From NCBI GenBank assembly GCA_947175495.1, contig CAMWNB010000007.1, positions 1 to 64,000 on the forward strand: DNA of 64,000 nt. Reading direction: 5' to 3'. The position numbers and the translations under genes are program-made. Below are positions 34,556 to 42,201 of this stretch, piece by piece. How positions within the stretch are numbered: the first letter of the stretch is position 1; each line of letters opens with the position of its first letter. The stretch comes from an uncultured Porphyromonadaceae bacterium (lineage in GTDB: Bacteria; Bacteroidota; Bacteroidia; Bacteroidales; Muribaculaceae). Under the pieces are notes generated by a model that was not told the origin of the DNA, searched no databases, and saw nothing but the letters and a program-made list of their open reading frames with translations.

Positions 34556-35182
34556 TCATTTGTCGGGAGCGACCTCGCCGCGGGCGGCGGAGCCGAGGTA
34601 GCCTCCGTGGTGGCGCCGCGCGTAGTCCTCGCGGCTGAAGCCTATGGCCTGCATCACGTTCACCACCAGCACGTCGCCGATGACGGTCATCATGGTGGTG
34701 CTTGTGGTGGGCGTCAGACCCAGCGGGCACACTTCGGGCGAAGCTCCCGTGGGCAGCACGGCGTCGGCGCGCCGGGCGAGGGGGCTGTCCGTGGCGCCGG
34801 TGATCACGATTGTCGGCAGGCCCGGATAAAGGCCGGCGGCCAGGTCGATGAGCTCGAGAATCTCGCGCGTCTTGCCCGAATTGCTCACGAGCAGCAGCAC
34901 GTCGTCGGGCGCCAGCACGCCCAGATCGCCGTGCTGTGCCTCGCTCGGGTGCAGATTCACGGCCGGCGTGCCCGTCGAGCAGAACGTCGTGGCTATGTTC
35001 ATGGCTATCTGCCCGGCCTTGCCCATGCCCGACGTCACCAGCTTGCCGTGGCGGCGGTGCACATGCTCCACAATCAGCTCCACGGCGCGTGCATAGTCGT
35101 CGCTCACCGGGATTGCGGCCACCGCGCGGCTTTCGGCCTCGAGGATGGCGCGCATGGTGTCTTTTATGTTGTCGGTGTTCAT
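34556..35182 (-). CDS. SIS-domain sugar phosphate isomerase (KpsF/GutQ-like, no CBS)
   Basis: A 208-residue protein consisting of one SIS domain: GKLVTSGMGKAGQIAMNIA, then FCSTGTPAVNLHPSEAQHGDLG, VLLLVSNSGKTREILELI, and LPTGASPEVCPLGLTPTTST. These match arabinose-5-phosphate isomerases of the KpsF/KdsD family, which begin Kdo synthesis. The usual C-terminal CBS pair (about 120 residues) is absent. ATG 35182 gives an ATGA overlap with queC. An upstream in-frame extension was rejected. Confidence 0.88.
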   Translation of the reverse strand: MNTDNIKDTMRAILEAESRAVAAIPVSDDYARAVELIVEHVHRRHGKLVTSGMGKAGQIAMNIATTFCSTGTPAVNLHPSEAQHGDLGVLAPDDVLLLVSNSGKTREILELIDLAAGLYPGLPTIVITGATDSPLARRADAVLPTGASPEVCPLGLTPTTSTTMMTVIGDVLVVNVMQAIGFSREDYARRHHGGYLGSAARGEVAPDK

Positions 35183-35835
35183 TCTTCGTAGGGTGTCGGG
35201 TCCGGCAGGCCGGCGTCGTGCAGCGCCTCGCGTCGCTCGCAGCATGTGCCGCAGCGTCCGCAGTGCTTCTCGCCGCCTTTGTAGCAGCTGTAGGTGTGGG
35301 CGAAGTCCACGCCCACCTCGCCGCCGCGCGCGGCTATCTGCGTCTTGGTCAGTGCCGTGTAGGGCGCGAAGATGGTGATGTGGTCGTAGGTGCCTTCGCT
35401 GATGGCGCGGCTCATGGCGTCGACGAAGCCCGGGCGGCAGTCGGGGTAGATGGCGTGGTCGCCGGCATGGTTGGCCAGCATCACGGTCTTCAGCCCCCGG
35501 CTCTCAGCCAGGCCCGCAGCTGCGGCCAGCATGATGCCGTTGCGGAAGGGCACCACCGTGGAGCGCATGTTCTCGTCGTCGTAGTTGCCCTCGGGGATGG
35601 CTTCGGCTCCGCTCAGCAGCGAGCTGTTGAACAGGCGTCCGATGAAGTCCATCTTCACCTCCACAAGTTCTATGCCCAGTTTGTCGCAGTTGTAGCGGGC
35701 ACACTCTATTTCGCGCGCGTTGTGGTTCGACCCGTAGTCGAAGGTCACAGCGAGAGCTATTCTGTCGGCGTAGTCGTGGAGCATGGTTGTCGAGTCCATG
35801 CCTCCGCTGAGCACCATTATCGCGTCTTTGTTCAT
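35179..35835 (-). CDS. queC: 7-cyano-7-deazaguanine synthase
   Basis: Makes preQ0 from 7-carboxy-7-deazaguanine with ATP and ammonia, in queuosine synthesis. The N-terminal PP-loop is VLSGGMDSTT, and the zinc site CYKGGEKHCGRCGTCCERRE gives four Cys near the C terminus. 218 residues is normal. The start at 35835, one base from the queF stop, gives a normal N terminus; ATG 35847 is in frame but inside queF. It is co-transcribed with queF and the SIS gene. Confidence 0.96.
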   Translation of the reverse strand: MNKDAIMVLSGGMDSTTMLHDYADRIALAVTFDYGSNHNAREIECARYNCDKLGIELVEVKMDFIGRLFNSSLLSGAEAIPEGNYDDENMRSTVVPFRNGIMLAAAAGLAESRGLKTVMLANHAGDHAIYPDCRPGFVDAMSRAISEGTYDHITIFAPYTALTKTQIAARGGEVGVDFAHTYSCYKGGEKHCGRCGTCCERREALHDAGLPDPTPYEE

Positions 35836-35836
35836 G

Positions 35837-36310
35837 TCAGAAGTCATTTCGGAAAGCAGCCAGCATGCGCGCGCGGCGCAGTTCGTCGTGGTCGGCGTCG
35901 GCATAGCTCGCAAAGGGGTAGATGCTGATGCCGCCTCGCGGCGTGAACAGGCCTATGACCTCGAGATAGCGTGGCTGCATCAGCTTCACAAGGTCTTTCA
36001 TTATAATGTTCACGCAGTCTTCGTGGAAATCGCCGTGGTTGCGGAAGCTGAAGAGGTAGAGCTTGAGGCTCTTGCTCTCCACCATCAGCCGGCCGGGGAT
36101 ATAGTTGATGATGATTTTTGCGAAGTCGGGCTGCCCCGTCTTGGGACAGAGCGAGGTGAACTCCGGGCAGGTGAACGTCACCACATAGTCGTTGTCCGGA
36201 TGCTTGTTCTCAAAAGTCTCCAACACCTCCGGAGCGTAGTCGGTGGGGTATTTGGTTCCTTGGTTGCCCAGCAGGGTGCAGCCTGCCAGTTCTTCATTGT
36301 TTCTGCTCAT
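35837..36310 (-). CDS. queF: NADPH-dependent preQ0 reductase
   Basis: Reduces preQ0 nitrile to preQ1 amine, the step after Que[20 protein letters not shown] carries the catalytic Cys, and [22 protein letters not shown] is the QueF signature. The unimodular form has 157 residues from ATG 36310. A GTG at 36331 is in frame but gives an atypical hydrophobic N terminus. It heads the leftward queF-queC-SIS-pfkB-ribH-lipoprotein-SUI1-addA run. No preQ1 riboswitch is evident in the short space upstream. Confidence 0.96.
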   Translation of the reverse strand: MSRNNEELAGCTLLGNQGTKYPTDYAPEVLETFENKHPDNDYVVTFTCPEFTSLCPKTGQPDFAKIIINYIPGRLMVESKSLKLYLFSFRNHGDFHEDCVNIIMKDLVKLMQPRYLEVIGLFTPRGGISIYPFASYADADHDELRRARMLAAFRNDF

Positions 36311-36387
36311 TCCTGTAAATAGAAAAATCACGCAAAAATAATCATTTTTCCCCGCCCGTGCAATAGTGGGCTGTATTTGCCGCCAGG

Positions 36388-36419
36388 TTTGCGCCGGCGC
36401 AAAAAAATCCGTATATTTG
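36388..36419 (+). promoter_or_regulatory. Promoter of the methyltransferase gene
   Basis: TTTG (36388-36391) and TATATTTG (36412-36419) are spaced by 20 bases. Only 8 bases separate the -7 box from the ATG at 36428, so the transcript should be leaderless or nearly so. Confidence 0.82.
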
Positions 36420-36427
36420 CACTTGCT

Positions 36428-37144
36428 ATGAGCAAAACTGTAACTGGACGTCTGATTTTATTCCCCGTGCCGATGGGCGACACGCCTCCGGCCGAGGTGC
36501 TTCCGGCTCGCAACATCGAGCTGCTCGGCGCTGTGCGCCACTTTGTTGTGGAAAACATCCGCTCGGCCCGCCGCTTTCTGCGCGCCGCCATCCCCGATTT
36601 TCCCATCGATTCGTGCTGCTTTGTGGAGCTCAGCGAGCACACGCCGGCTTCCGAAGTGGCATCCATGCTGGAGCCTGTGCTCGAGGGCCATGACATAGGT
36701 GTGGTCAGCGAGGCCGGCTGCCCTGCCGTGGCCGACCCCGGCGCCGATCTCGTCGCCGCCGCCCAGCGCGCAGGCGTTGAGGTGGTGCCTCTGGTCGGGC
36801 CTTCCAGCATCATCATGAGCCTGATGGCCAGCGGCTTCAATGGACAGAACTTCTGCTTCGACGGTTATCTGCCCGTCGACACCGAGCGCCGCCGCTCGAG
36901 CCTGCGCTCCATCGCCCGCGAGATGCGCACCTCGCAGCGCACCCACATCTTCATCGAGACGCCCTACCGCAACAACCGCCTGCTCGCCGACATCATCGAG
37001 ACCATCTCGCCGCACCTCCTCCTTTGCGTGGCCTCCGACATCACCGGCCCCTCGCAGCGCGTGCGCACCATGACCGTAGGCCGCTGGGCCAAGGAAGCCC
37101 CGCAGCTCGACAAAATCCCCACGATATTCCTTTTAGGCTGCTGA
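36428..37144 (+). CDS. RsmI-like SAM-dependent methyltransferase
   Basis: A 238-residue member of the tetrapyrrole-methylase fold, related to RsmI, which 2'-O-methylates C1402 of 16S rRNA. Signature segments are [30 protein letters not shown] (SAM site), [31 protein letters not shown] and [11 protein letters not shown]. It lacks the C-terminal extension of E. coli RsmI, as Bacteroidetes homologues often do. The MBL hydrolase gene starts 5 bases after it. Confidence 0.92.
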   Translation: MSKTVTGRLILFPVPMGDTPPAEVLPARNIELLGAVRHFVVENIRSARRFLRAAIPDFPIDSCCFVELSEHTPASEVASMLEPVLEGHDIGVVSEAGCPAVADPGADLVAAAQRAGVEVVPLVGPSSIIMSLMASGFNGQNFCFDGYLPVDTERRRSSLRSIAREMRTSQRTHIFIETPYRNNRLLADIIETISPHLLLCVASDITGPSQRVRTMTVGRWAKEAPQLDKIPTIFLLGC

Positions 37145-37149
37145 CATCC

Positions 37150-38175
37150 ATGAAGCGCTCCCGCCGCACCATACGCATCGCCGACACCCATCCCGGCCTC
37201 TTCGACGCCATAGACGGCGCCGACCCCTTCGGCGTGGCCGGCATCGTGGCCGAGGAGGTGCAGCGTCTGCGGACCCCGGCCGCCGAGCCCGTGCAGCCCG
37301 AGCTCGCCATGGACCCAGCCACGGCACGCCGCGCCGAGCGTCTGATGTTCGTCAGTCTCGGCAGTGGCAGCAGCGGCAACTGCGCCTACATCGGCACCAC
37401 CTCGGGCGGCGTGCTCATCGACGCAGGCGTCGACGCCGACACCGTGCGCCGCCGCCTGCAGGACAACGGCGTAGACTTCGCCACGGCCGTGCACGGCATC
37501 ATTCTCACCCACGACCACGGCGACCATGTGCGCTTCGCCTATCCTCTGCTGCGGCGCACCACAGGCAAGTTTCTCTGGGCCACGCCCAAGGCATTCGCGG
37601 GCATCCTGCGGCGCCACAACATCTCGCGCCGCATCAAGGAGTATCACAAGCCCGTCTACAAGGAATTCGCCTTCAACGCAGGCCCGCTCGCCATCACGCC
37701 CTTCGACACGAGCCACGACGGCACCGACAACGTCGGCTACTCCATCTCCTACGGCGCCGAAACCTTCGTCGTGGCCACCGACATGGGCGTCGTCACCGAC
37801 CGCGCCCTCCATTATATGCAGGCCGCGACCGTGCTGATGATAGAATCCAACTACGACGCCCGCATGCTTGCCACAGGACGCTACCCGCAGTATCTGCAGG
37901 CGCGCATCCGCGGCCCGCGCGGCCACATGGACAATGTCGACACGGCGGCTCAGCTCGCCTCGCTGTGGACGCCCGCGCTCCATCATGTGTTCCTCTGTCA
38001 TCTGTCCCACGACAACAATACCCCCGAACTGGCTCTCGCCGCCGCGGCCGAGGGTCTTGCGCGTGCCGGAGCCGAAGTGCTCCCCGCCGATGCTCCCGTC
38101 TATGCCACGCGCCCCGGCACGGTCCGCCTGATGGCTCTCCCGCGCTTCGACCAGTCGCCCCTGTTCTTCTTCTGA
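37150..38175 (+). CDS. MBL-fold metallohydrolase, YycJ/WalJ-like
   Basis: A 341-residue metallo-beta-lactamase-fold hydrolase. The metal site includes GIILTHDHGDHVRFAY (HxHxDH), SHDGTDNVGYSI, VVATDMGVV and HVFLCHLSHDNNTPELA. The entry FVSLGSGSSGNCAYIG, near residue 63, is typical of the YycJ group of exonuclease-like or phosphodiesterase enzymes. About 60 extra residues precede the domain, rich in charged residues and of unknown role. The start at 37150 follows the methyltransferase stop closely. The substrate is unproven. Confidence 0.9.
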   Translation: MKRSRRTIRIADTHPGLFDAIDGADPFGVAGIVAEEVQRLRTPAAEPVQPELAMDPATARRAERLMFVSLGSGSSGNCAYIGTTSGGVLIDAGVDADTVRRRLQDNGVDFATAVHGIILTHDHGDHVRFAYPLLRRTTGKFLWATPKAFAGILRRHNISRRIKEYHKPVYKEFAFNAGPLAITPFDTSHDGTDNVGYSISYGAETFVVATDMGVVTDRALHYMQAATVLMIESNYDARMLATGRYPQYLQARIRGPRGHMDNVDTAAQLASLWTPALHHVFLCHLSHDNNTPELALAAAAEGLARAGAEVLPADAPVYATRPGTVRLMALPRFDQSPLFFF

Positions 38176-38196
38176 TCATACATCCCCCCCCGAAAA

Positions 38197-38232
38197 AAAA
38201 GGCGTTGCCACGCGATTGCGGCAACGCCTTTT
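38197..38232. terminator. Bidirectional terminator
   Basis: A 13-bp perfect stem, AAAAGGCGTTGCC / GGCAACGCCTTTT, with a 10-base loop, lies between converging genes. Confidence 0.9.
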
Positions 38233-38258
38233 CTGAGATTAATTATAAAGGTTCGGGA

Positions 38259-39467
38259 TTATTTCACCAGCATTTTCTGCACCTTGTCGCCCTGGCGGCG
38301 GATCACCACCTGGCCGGCAGCGGGCTCGCTGATGCGCATGCCCTGCAGGTTGAAGAATTCTACGGGAGCGTTGTCGTCGGCAGTGATGTCGGAGATGCCC
38401 ACCTGGCTGGGGTCGACAACGTACACCTTGGTTACGTTTGCGCCGCCACCATTGATGATGAACTCCTTGTTTTCGGTTGCGTTGATGGCTGCGATCACAT
38501 CGGCGGTGAGGGTGTAGGTGATGGTCGCCTTGCCGTCGGCCTCGTTCTTGGTGTTGGCAAGTTCAAGGTCGGTCCAGCTGCTGTTGCAGAACTGTGCCCA
38601 TTCGGGGTTGGCGTCGAATTCAACAGCGATAGCCTTGGCATCGTCGGGGATGGGAGCGAACACCTGTACGCCGGGCACGCGTGCGCCATAAGCCAGAACG
38701 CCTTCTGCGTCGAAGGTCTCGCCGGTCTTCTCTACCTTGGTGAGGACAGCGCCGCCGTCGCCCTGGACGAAGATTTTGCCGCCGCAGTTGTCAAGCATGT
38801 CCTGCGTCACGCCCACATACACGGAACCATTGGCCATGTCGGCGTTGGTGATTTTGGAAGTGCCGAGCAGGTTGGCCCAGCTGCTGTTCTTAAGCAGCAC
38901 CTGTGCGCTTGAGTTGCCGGCTTCGGTGAAGGTGTAGCAGAGGATATCGCCTGCGCTTACCTTGCTGCTGGCGAATTCGGCGCCGCTGTTCCAGCCGGTG
39001 ATGGTGTATTCGCCTTCCCAGAGAAGGTTTTCGTTCACTTCTGCTTCGGTGTCGACAGACACTTTGGAGAAAATCATGCCATAGCCCTGGAAGCGCAGAC
39101 CGCCGGCCTTGATGGTGGCGATGTCGGCGGCGCCGAGGGGAAGGTTGGTGGTGGTGGAACCGGCGTCTACGCTGATGCAGCTGTAGCTGTTGCCGAGTTC
39201 GCTGGCTACTTCAAGCGCGGGCCATCCTTCGGTGTCGGCTACGGGCTTGTACTGCCAGTACTGGCAGGATGCGTCGAGAGTGTAGGTGAGTTTGAGCACG
39301 GCGTTGTCGGCGGGCAGAACAGACAGGTCGGCGGCGGGAATTGCGAAAGATTCGCTCCACGAGGTGCCGAGGTTGCACTCGCCCTGCCAGAGGGTCACTT
39401 CTGCTGCGTTAGCGGAAAATGCCATGCTGCCTGCGGCCATGGCGCTGAAGAGTAGACGTTTAATCAT
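38259..39467 (-). CDS. Secreted multi-domain beta protein with sorting-type tail
   Basis: A 402-residue exported protein of unknown function. A signal peptide (residues 1-21) is followed by two to three repeated beta-sandwich units; compare VTLWQGECNLGTSWS near residue 24 and NLLWEGEYTITGWNSG near residue 145, a pattern seen in carbohydrate-binding-type modules. The last 35 residues (VEFFNLQGMRI, GQVVIRRQGDKVQKMLVK) look like a Por C-terminal sorting domain, so type IX export to the surface is likely. The sequence is richer in Asn/Thr and less GC-biased than its neighbours. Confidence 0.82.
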   Translation of the reverse strand: MIKRLLFSAMAAGSMAFSANAAEVTLWQGECNLGTSWSESFAIPAADLSVLPADNAVLKLTYTLDASCQYWQYKPVADTEGWPALEVASELGNSYSCISVDAGSTTTNLPLGAADIATIKAGGLRFQGYGMIFSKVSVDTEAEVNENLLWEGEYTITGWNSGAEFASSKVSAGDILCYTFTEAGNSSAQVLLKNSSWANLLGTSKITNADMANGSVYVGVTQDMLDNCGGKIFVQGDGGAVLTKVEKTGETFDAEGVLAYGARVPGVQVFAPIPDDAKAIAVEFDANPEWAQFCNSSWTDLELANTKNEADGKATITYTLTADVIAAINATENKEFIINGGGANVTKVYVVDPSQVGISDITADDNAPVEFFNLQGMRISEPAAGQVVIRRQGDKVQKMLVK

Positions 39468-39514
39468 GCGATTAAGTTTAAGGTTAATTATTGGTTGGAT
39501 TTATAAAACTGCCG

Positions 39515-39522
39515 CAAAGTTA
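39515..39522 (-). promoter_or_regulatory. -7 element of the secreted-protein gene
   Basis: Read leftward, TAACTTTG lies 48 bases before the ATG at 39467. A loosely spaced TTTG is at 39546-39549. Confidence 0.55.
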
Positions 39523-39555
39523 TACAAAATATCGGTAAATTGATACAAATTTAAC

Positions 39556-39569
39556 ATGTTGTGCAACAT
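39556..39569. promoter_or_regulatory. Inverted repeat in a divergent intergenic region
   Basis: ATGTTG-tg-CAACAT is a 6-bp inverted repeat with a 2-base centre, lying between the secreted-protein gene and the divergent lipoprotein gene. It is a possible operator for either; the evidence is the symmetry alone. Confidence 0.35.
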
Positions 39570-39653
39570 CATATATCTTTTAATACCCGATTGAACGGTT
39601 AAACTTTTCACAATGTTACGCGTCTTATATATAAAAGATACAAAGCAAAGAAC

Positions 39654-40130
39654 ATGAAACTCCGCACCGTACTCGCATCTATCTGCCTCACGGCAGTTTT
39701 TGCATCAATGACATCATGCCTCGGCATGACCGATGCCCTGGTTCCCGATTACGGCATCGGCTACGATAATCTGTGGTACAACGGCTATGGCTACGGCAAC
39801 AACTACTACGGCGGCTACTATGGTCCCAACTACGGCCCCGGCCCGGGCTTGCCTCCGCCGCCTCCGCCGCAGCGGCCTGTTCCGCCCGCGCAGCAGCCTT
39901 CGTCGCCCGGAGCGTCCACGCCCCTTCGCCCCGCTGTGCCCACAACCCCTTCGGGCACACAGCGCCCCGGCAACAACGGGTTGCCTTCAGCTCCGGCCCC
40001 CCCTTCCACGCCTTCGGTGCGCCCCGGCTCGGGAGGTAACGTCGGCAGCAACCTGCGGCCCTCGACGCCAGTGCGTCGCGAACCCGTAGCTACTCCTACA
40101 ACCACGACCACCGGCCGCGGCAGAAAATAA
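39654..40130 (+). CDS. Tyr/Gly- and Pro-rich lipoprotein
   Basis: A 158-residue low-complexity protein. The signal sequence ends in the lipobox ASMTSC (Cys 22). Residues 32-63 are Tyr/Gly/Asn-rich (NGYGYGNNYYGGYYGPNYGP), then a Pro run, then Pro/Ser/Thr-rich repeats to a basic tail (TTTTTGRGRK). Composition suggests an extended surface or periplasmic spacer. No family is recognised. No good -7 box was found; the space before it is AT-rich. Confidence 0.75.
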   Translation: MKLRTVLASICLTAVFASMTSCLGMTDALVPDYGIGYDNLWYNGYGYGNNYYGGYYGPNYGPGPGLPPPPPPQRPVPPAQQPSSPGASTPLRPAVPTTPSGTQRPGNNGLPSAPAPPSTPSVRPGSGGNVGSNLRPSTPVRREPVATPTTTTTGRGRK

Positions 40131-40140
40131 GAAACTGTTC

Positions 40141-40184
40141 AGACCCCGTTTCCCGGCATTGACAAATATCGGGGAACGGGGTCT
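40141..40184. terminator. Bidirectional terminator
   Basis: The stem AGACCCCGTT / AACGGGGTCT, extended inward by further pairs, lies between converging genes. It shares its 10-bp core with the hairpin at 19324-19361. Confidence 0.85.
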
Positions 40185-40239
40185 TGAAAACAAGTGCTGA
40201 GGCTTTGCGAGCCGGCTCTCGGATTGTCCGGCAAGGAAA

Positions 40240-41505
40240 TCACCAGCCGCCGGAGGCGCCGCCGCCGCCGGTCATGCCGCCGCCGAATCCGCCCCCGAAA
40301 CTTCCTCCGCCGAATCCGCCGCCGCGCGAGCCACCGCCGCCCATGGGCACGACCACAACGGGCGGTGTTTTCGCTATGGTGTAGGGCACGCGGGTGATGT
40401 GCCGGCAGTTCAGACAGGTGTATTCTTTCATGCCCGTGCCTTCGCGGCCCACGGTGGGCCTGCGCAGCACGCGGTCGGCCGACAGGCGGGCGGCGCGCGC
40501 ATGGCATGCCTCGCACTCGCGCATGGTCGACGCACGGTTCACATAGGGCAGGATATCGGTCTCGCCGCACTGCGGACACAGCCACACATCGTAGTCCACC
40601 GACCCGATGCGCTCCTCCATGTCCTGCGCGGGTGTCAGGTAGTCGTTGTCGTGCACTTCGTCCACCTTGCGCATAGGAGTGCCGCAGTTGGGACACGCGC
40701 GGCGTCCGTTGCGCCAGTGCTGCATCAGTGCCACCAGGATGATGGCGGCCACCATGCCCATGCCGATAGTGACGAAGCCCAGAATCAGATACACGGGCTT
40801 CAGCTGTTCCAGCGCCTTGTATTTGTCGAACCGCGAGCGCCCGCGCAGCTTCACGCATTTCATGGCGAGCACCGCGAGCATTCCCGCAGCCAGCAGTGCG
40901 GCCACGAAAAGGTAGGCATGGAATATCTCCTCGCCTTCGGAGTTGCCGGCAGTCTCGTCGGCATCGCGCAGCCTCGACTGCAGCTCGGCCGCCGCATCGG
41001 GGTCGGTCAGCAGCTCGGCTATGGTCTCGGTGGCTGCGGTGAGGCCGCCGTCGTAGTCGCCCTCGCGGAAGGCGGGGTACATCTGCTCGCGCAGTATCGT
41101 GCCGCACACGATGTCGGGCAGCACGCCCTCGGCGCCGTAGCCGGTGCGGATAGCCGCCTTGCGGCGGTCCTTGACCACCAGCACCAGCACGCCGTTGTCG
41201 CGGTCCTTCTTGCCGAGCCCCCAGAGGCCGAACAGTTCGGTGGCGTAGTCGTCGATGTTGTCGGGATCGGCGATGTCGTCCACCATCACGACGGCCATCT
41301 CGGCCGTCGACTCGCGGCGCACGCGCGCCATGGCCGAGTCCATGCGGGCCATGGCCGCTGCCGACAGCGTGCCGTCGGGGTCGGAGGTGAAGCGCGTGCG
41401 GTCCTGGGTGTGCACGTTGGGCACCTCGGAGGGCTTGTACACGCCGGCCACGGCAGCTACAGCAGCCGCGAGCATCATGGCGAGGAAGAGAATCGGGCGT
41501 TTCAT
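40240..41505 (-). CDS. TPM-domain membrane protein with zinc ribbons and Gly-rich tail
   Basis: A 421-residue protein. A signal peptide (1-20) is followed by a TPM domain (residues 30-160; LSAAAMARMDSAMARV, NGVLVLVVKDRRKAAIRTG), two transmembrane helices near 195-215 and 240-262, then cytoplasmic zinc-ribbon Cys pairs (CPNC, CPQC, CEAC, CLNC) and a Gly-rich C terminus (GGGFGGGSFGGGFGGG). TPM proteins are implicated in photosystem repair in plants and in membrane protein quality control more widely. It overlaps the upstream small membrane gene by four bases. Confidence 0.88.
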   Translation of the reverse strand: MKRPILFLAMMLAAAVAAVAGVYKPSEVPNVHTQDRTRFTSDPDGTLSAAAMARMDSAMARVRRESTAEMAVVMVDDIADPDNIDDYATELFGLWGLGKKDRDNGVLVLVVKDRRKAAIRTGYGAEGVLPDIVCGTILREQMYPAFREGDYDGGLTAATETIAELLTDPDAAAELQSRLRDADETAGNSEGEEIFHAYLFVAALLAAGMLAVLAMKCVKLRGRSRFDKYKALEQLKPVYLILGFVTIGMGMVAAIILVALMQHWRNGRRACPNCGTPMRKVDEVHDNDYLTPAQDMEERIGSVDYDVWLCPQCGETDILPYVNRASTMRECEACHARAARLSADRVLRRPTVGREGTGMKEYTCLNCRHITRVPYTIAKTPPVVVVPMGGGGSRGGGFGGGSFGGGFGGGMTGGGGASGGW

Positions 41506-41861
41506 TTATTATCCTTTTCAATCCGGGCCATGCGGCTCGGAATCATCACCGAGGCTATTATCTGCACCACGGCGCCGGCCATGGTCAGCGCCAGCCAGTC
41601 GCGCGGAGCGGTGCCGGGCACGAAGAGAAACACAGCCGCCGCCACGAAAAACAGCGCGCTCCATGCCTGCATGCGCACCAGGCGCTTCATGCGCAGGTCG
41701 GTGCCCCGGTAGGGCGAGAAAAGGCGCGCCACGAGCGTCACGAGCGCTCCTGCGGCGTAGACCCAGCGCATCACCGGCAGCAGCTCAAAGCCGCCCGTGC
41801 ATATCGGTATCAGTGTGGCCGCCGCTATTATCAGCAGCCCTATGGGTGCGAGTATCTGCAT
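41502..41861 (-). CDS. Small four-helix membrane protein
   Basis: A 119-residue protein with four hydrophobic segments (about residues 3-22, 28-46, 66-84, 88-106) and a charged C terminus (RMARIEKDNK). The function is unknown. It lies between ftsB-like and TPM genes (15-base gap and 4-base overlap), so it is expressed with them. Confidence 0.78.
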   Translation of the reverse strand: MQILAPIGLLIIAAATLIPICTGGFELLPVMRWVYAAGALVTLVARLFSPYRGTDLRMKRLVRMQAWSALFFVAAAVFLFVPGTAPRDWLALTMAGAVVQIIASVMIPSRMARIEKDNK

Positions 41862-41876
41862 GTTTTGTTGTCACGC

Positions 41877-42176
41877 TTATTCTATTATAAACACATCTTC
41901 GTTGTCGCGCTTCATGTTGTACTGCTCGCGCACCACGCGCTCCATGGCCTCGGGGTCCGAGGCCAGGCGGCTGTTCAGCTCTCGGTAGTGCGCCACGCTG
42001 TCCTGCACCACGGCCACTTCGGCCTGCAGGCTGTCGATCTGCTGCTGGTACTCGACCCGTCGTGCCACCGAGCTGTCGCCGAAGAACACGATGTAGACGA
42101 GCACCGCAAGCACGGCCACCGTGGGCAGCGACATGTATCGCTGCATCCAGGCGGTGGCCTTGCGGGTGTCTGCCAT
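41877..42176 (-). CDS. FtsB/DivIC-type septum protein
   Basis: A 99-residue bitopic protein: a short cytoplasmic start, one transmembrane helix (residues 17-33), then a periplasmic coiled coil (RRVEYQQQIDSLQAEVAVVQDSV) and the family's conserved tail (DPEAMERVVREQYNMKRDNEDVFII). FtsB-type proteins link FtsL and FtsQ and help activate septal synthesis. The gene starts 25 bases after the endonuclease gene. Confidence 0.93.
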   Translation of the reverse strand: MADTRKATAWMQRYMSLPTVAVLAVLVYIVFFGDSSVARRVEYQQQIDSLQAEVAVVQDSVAHYRELNSRLASDPEAMERVVREQYNMKRDNEDVFIIE

Positions 42177-42201
42177 AGTCAGAGGAGTTCTAAGTGGTTG
42201 G

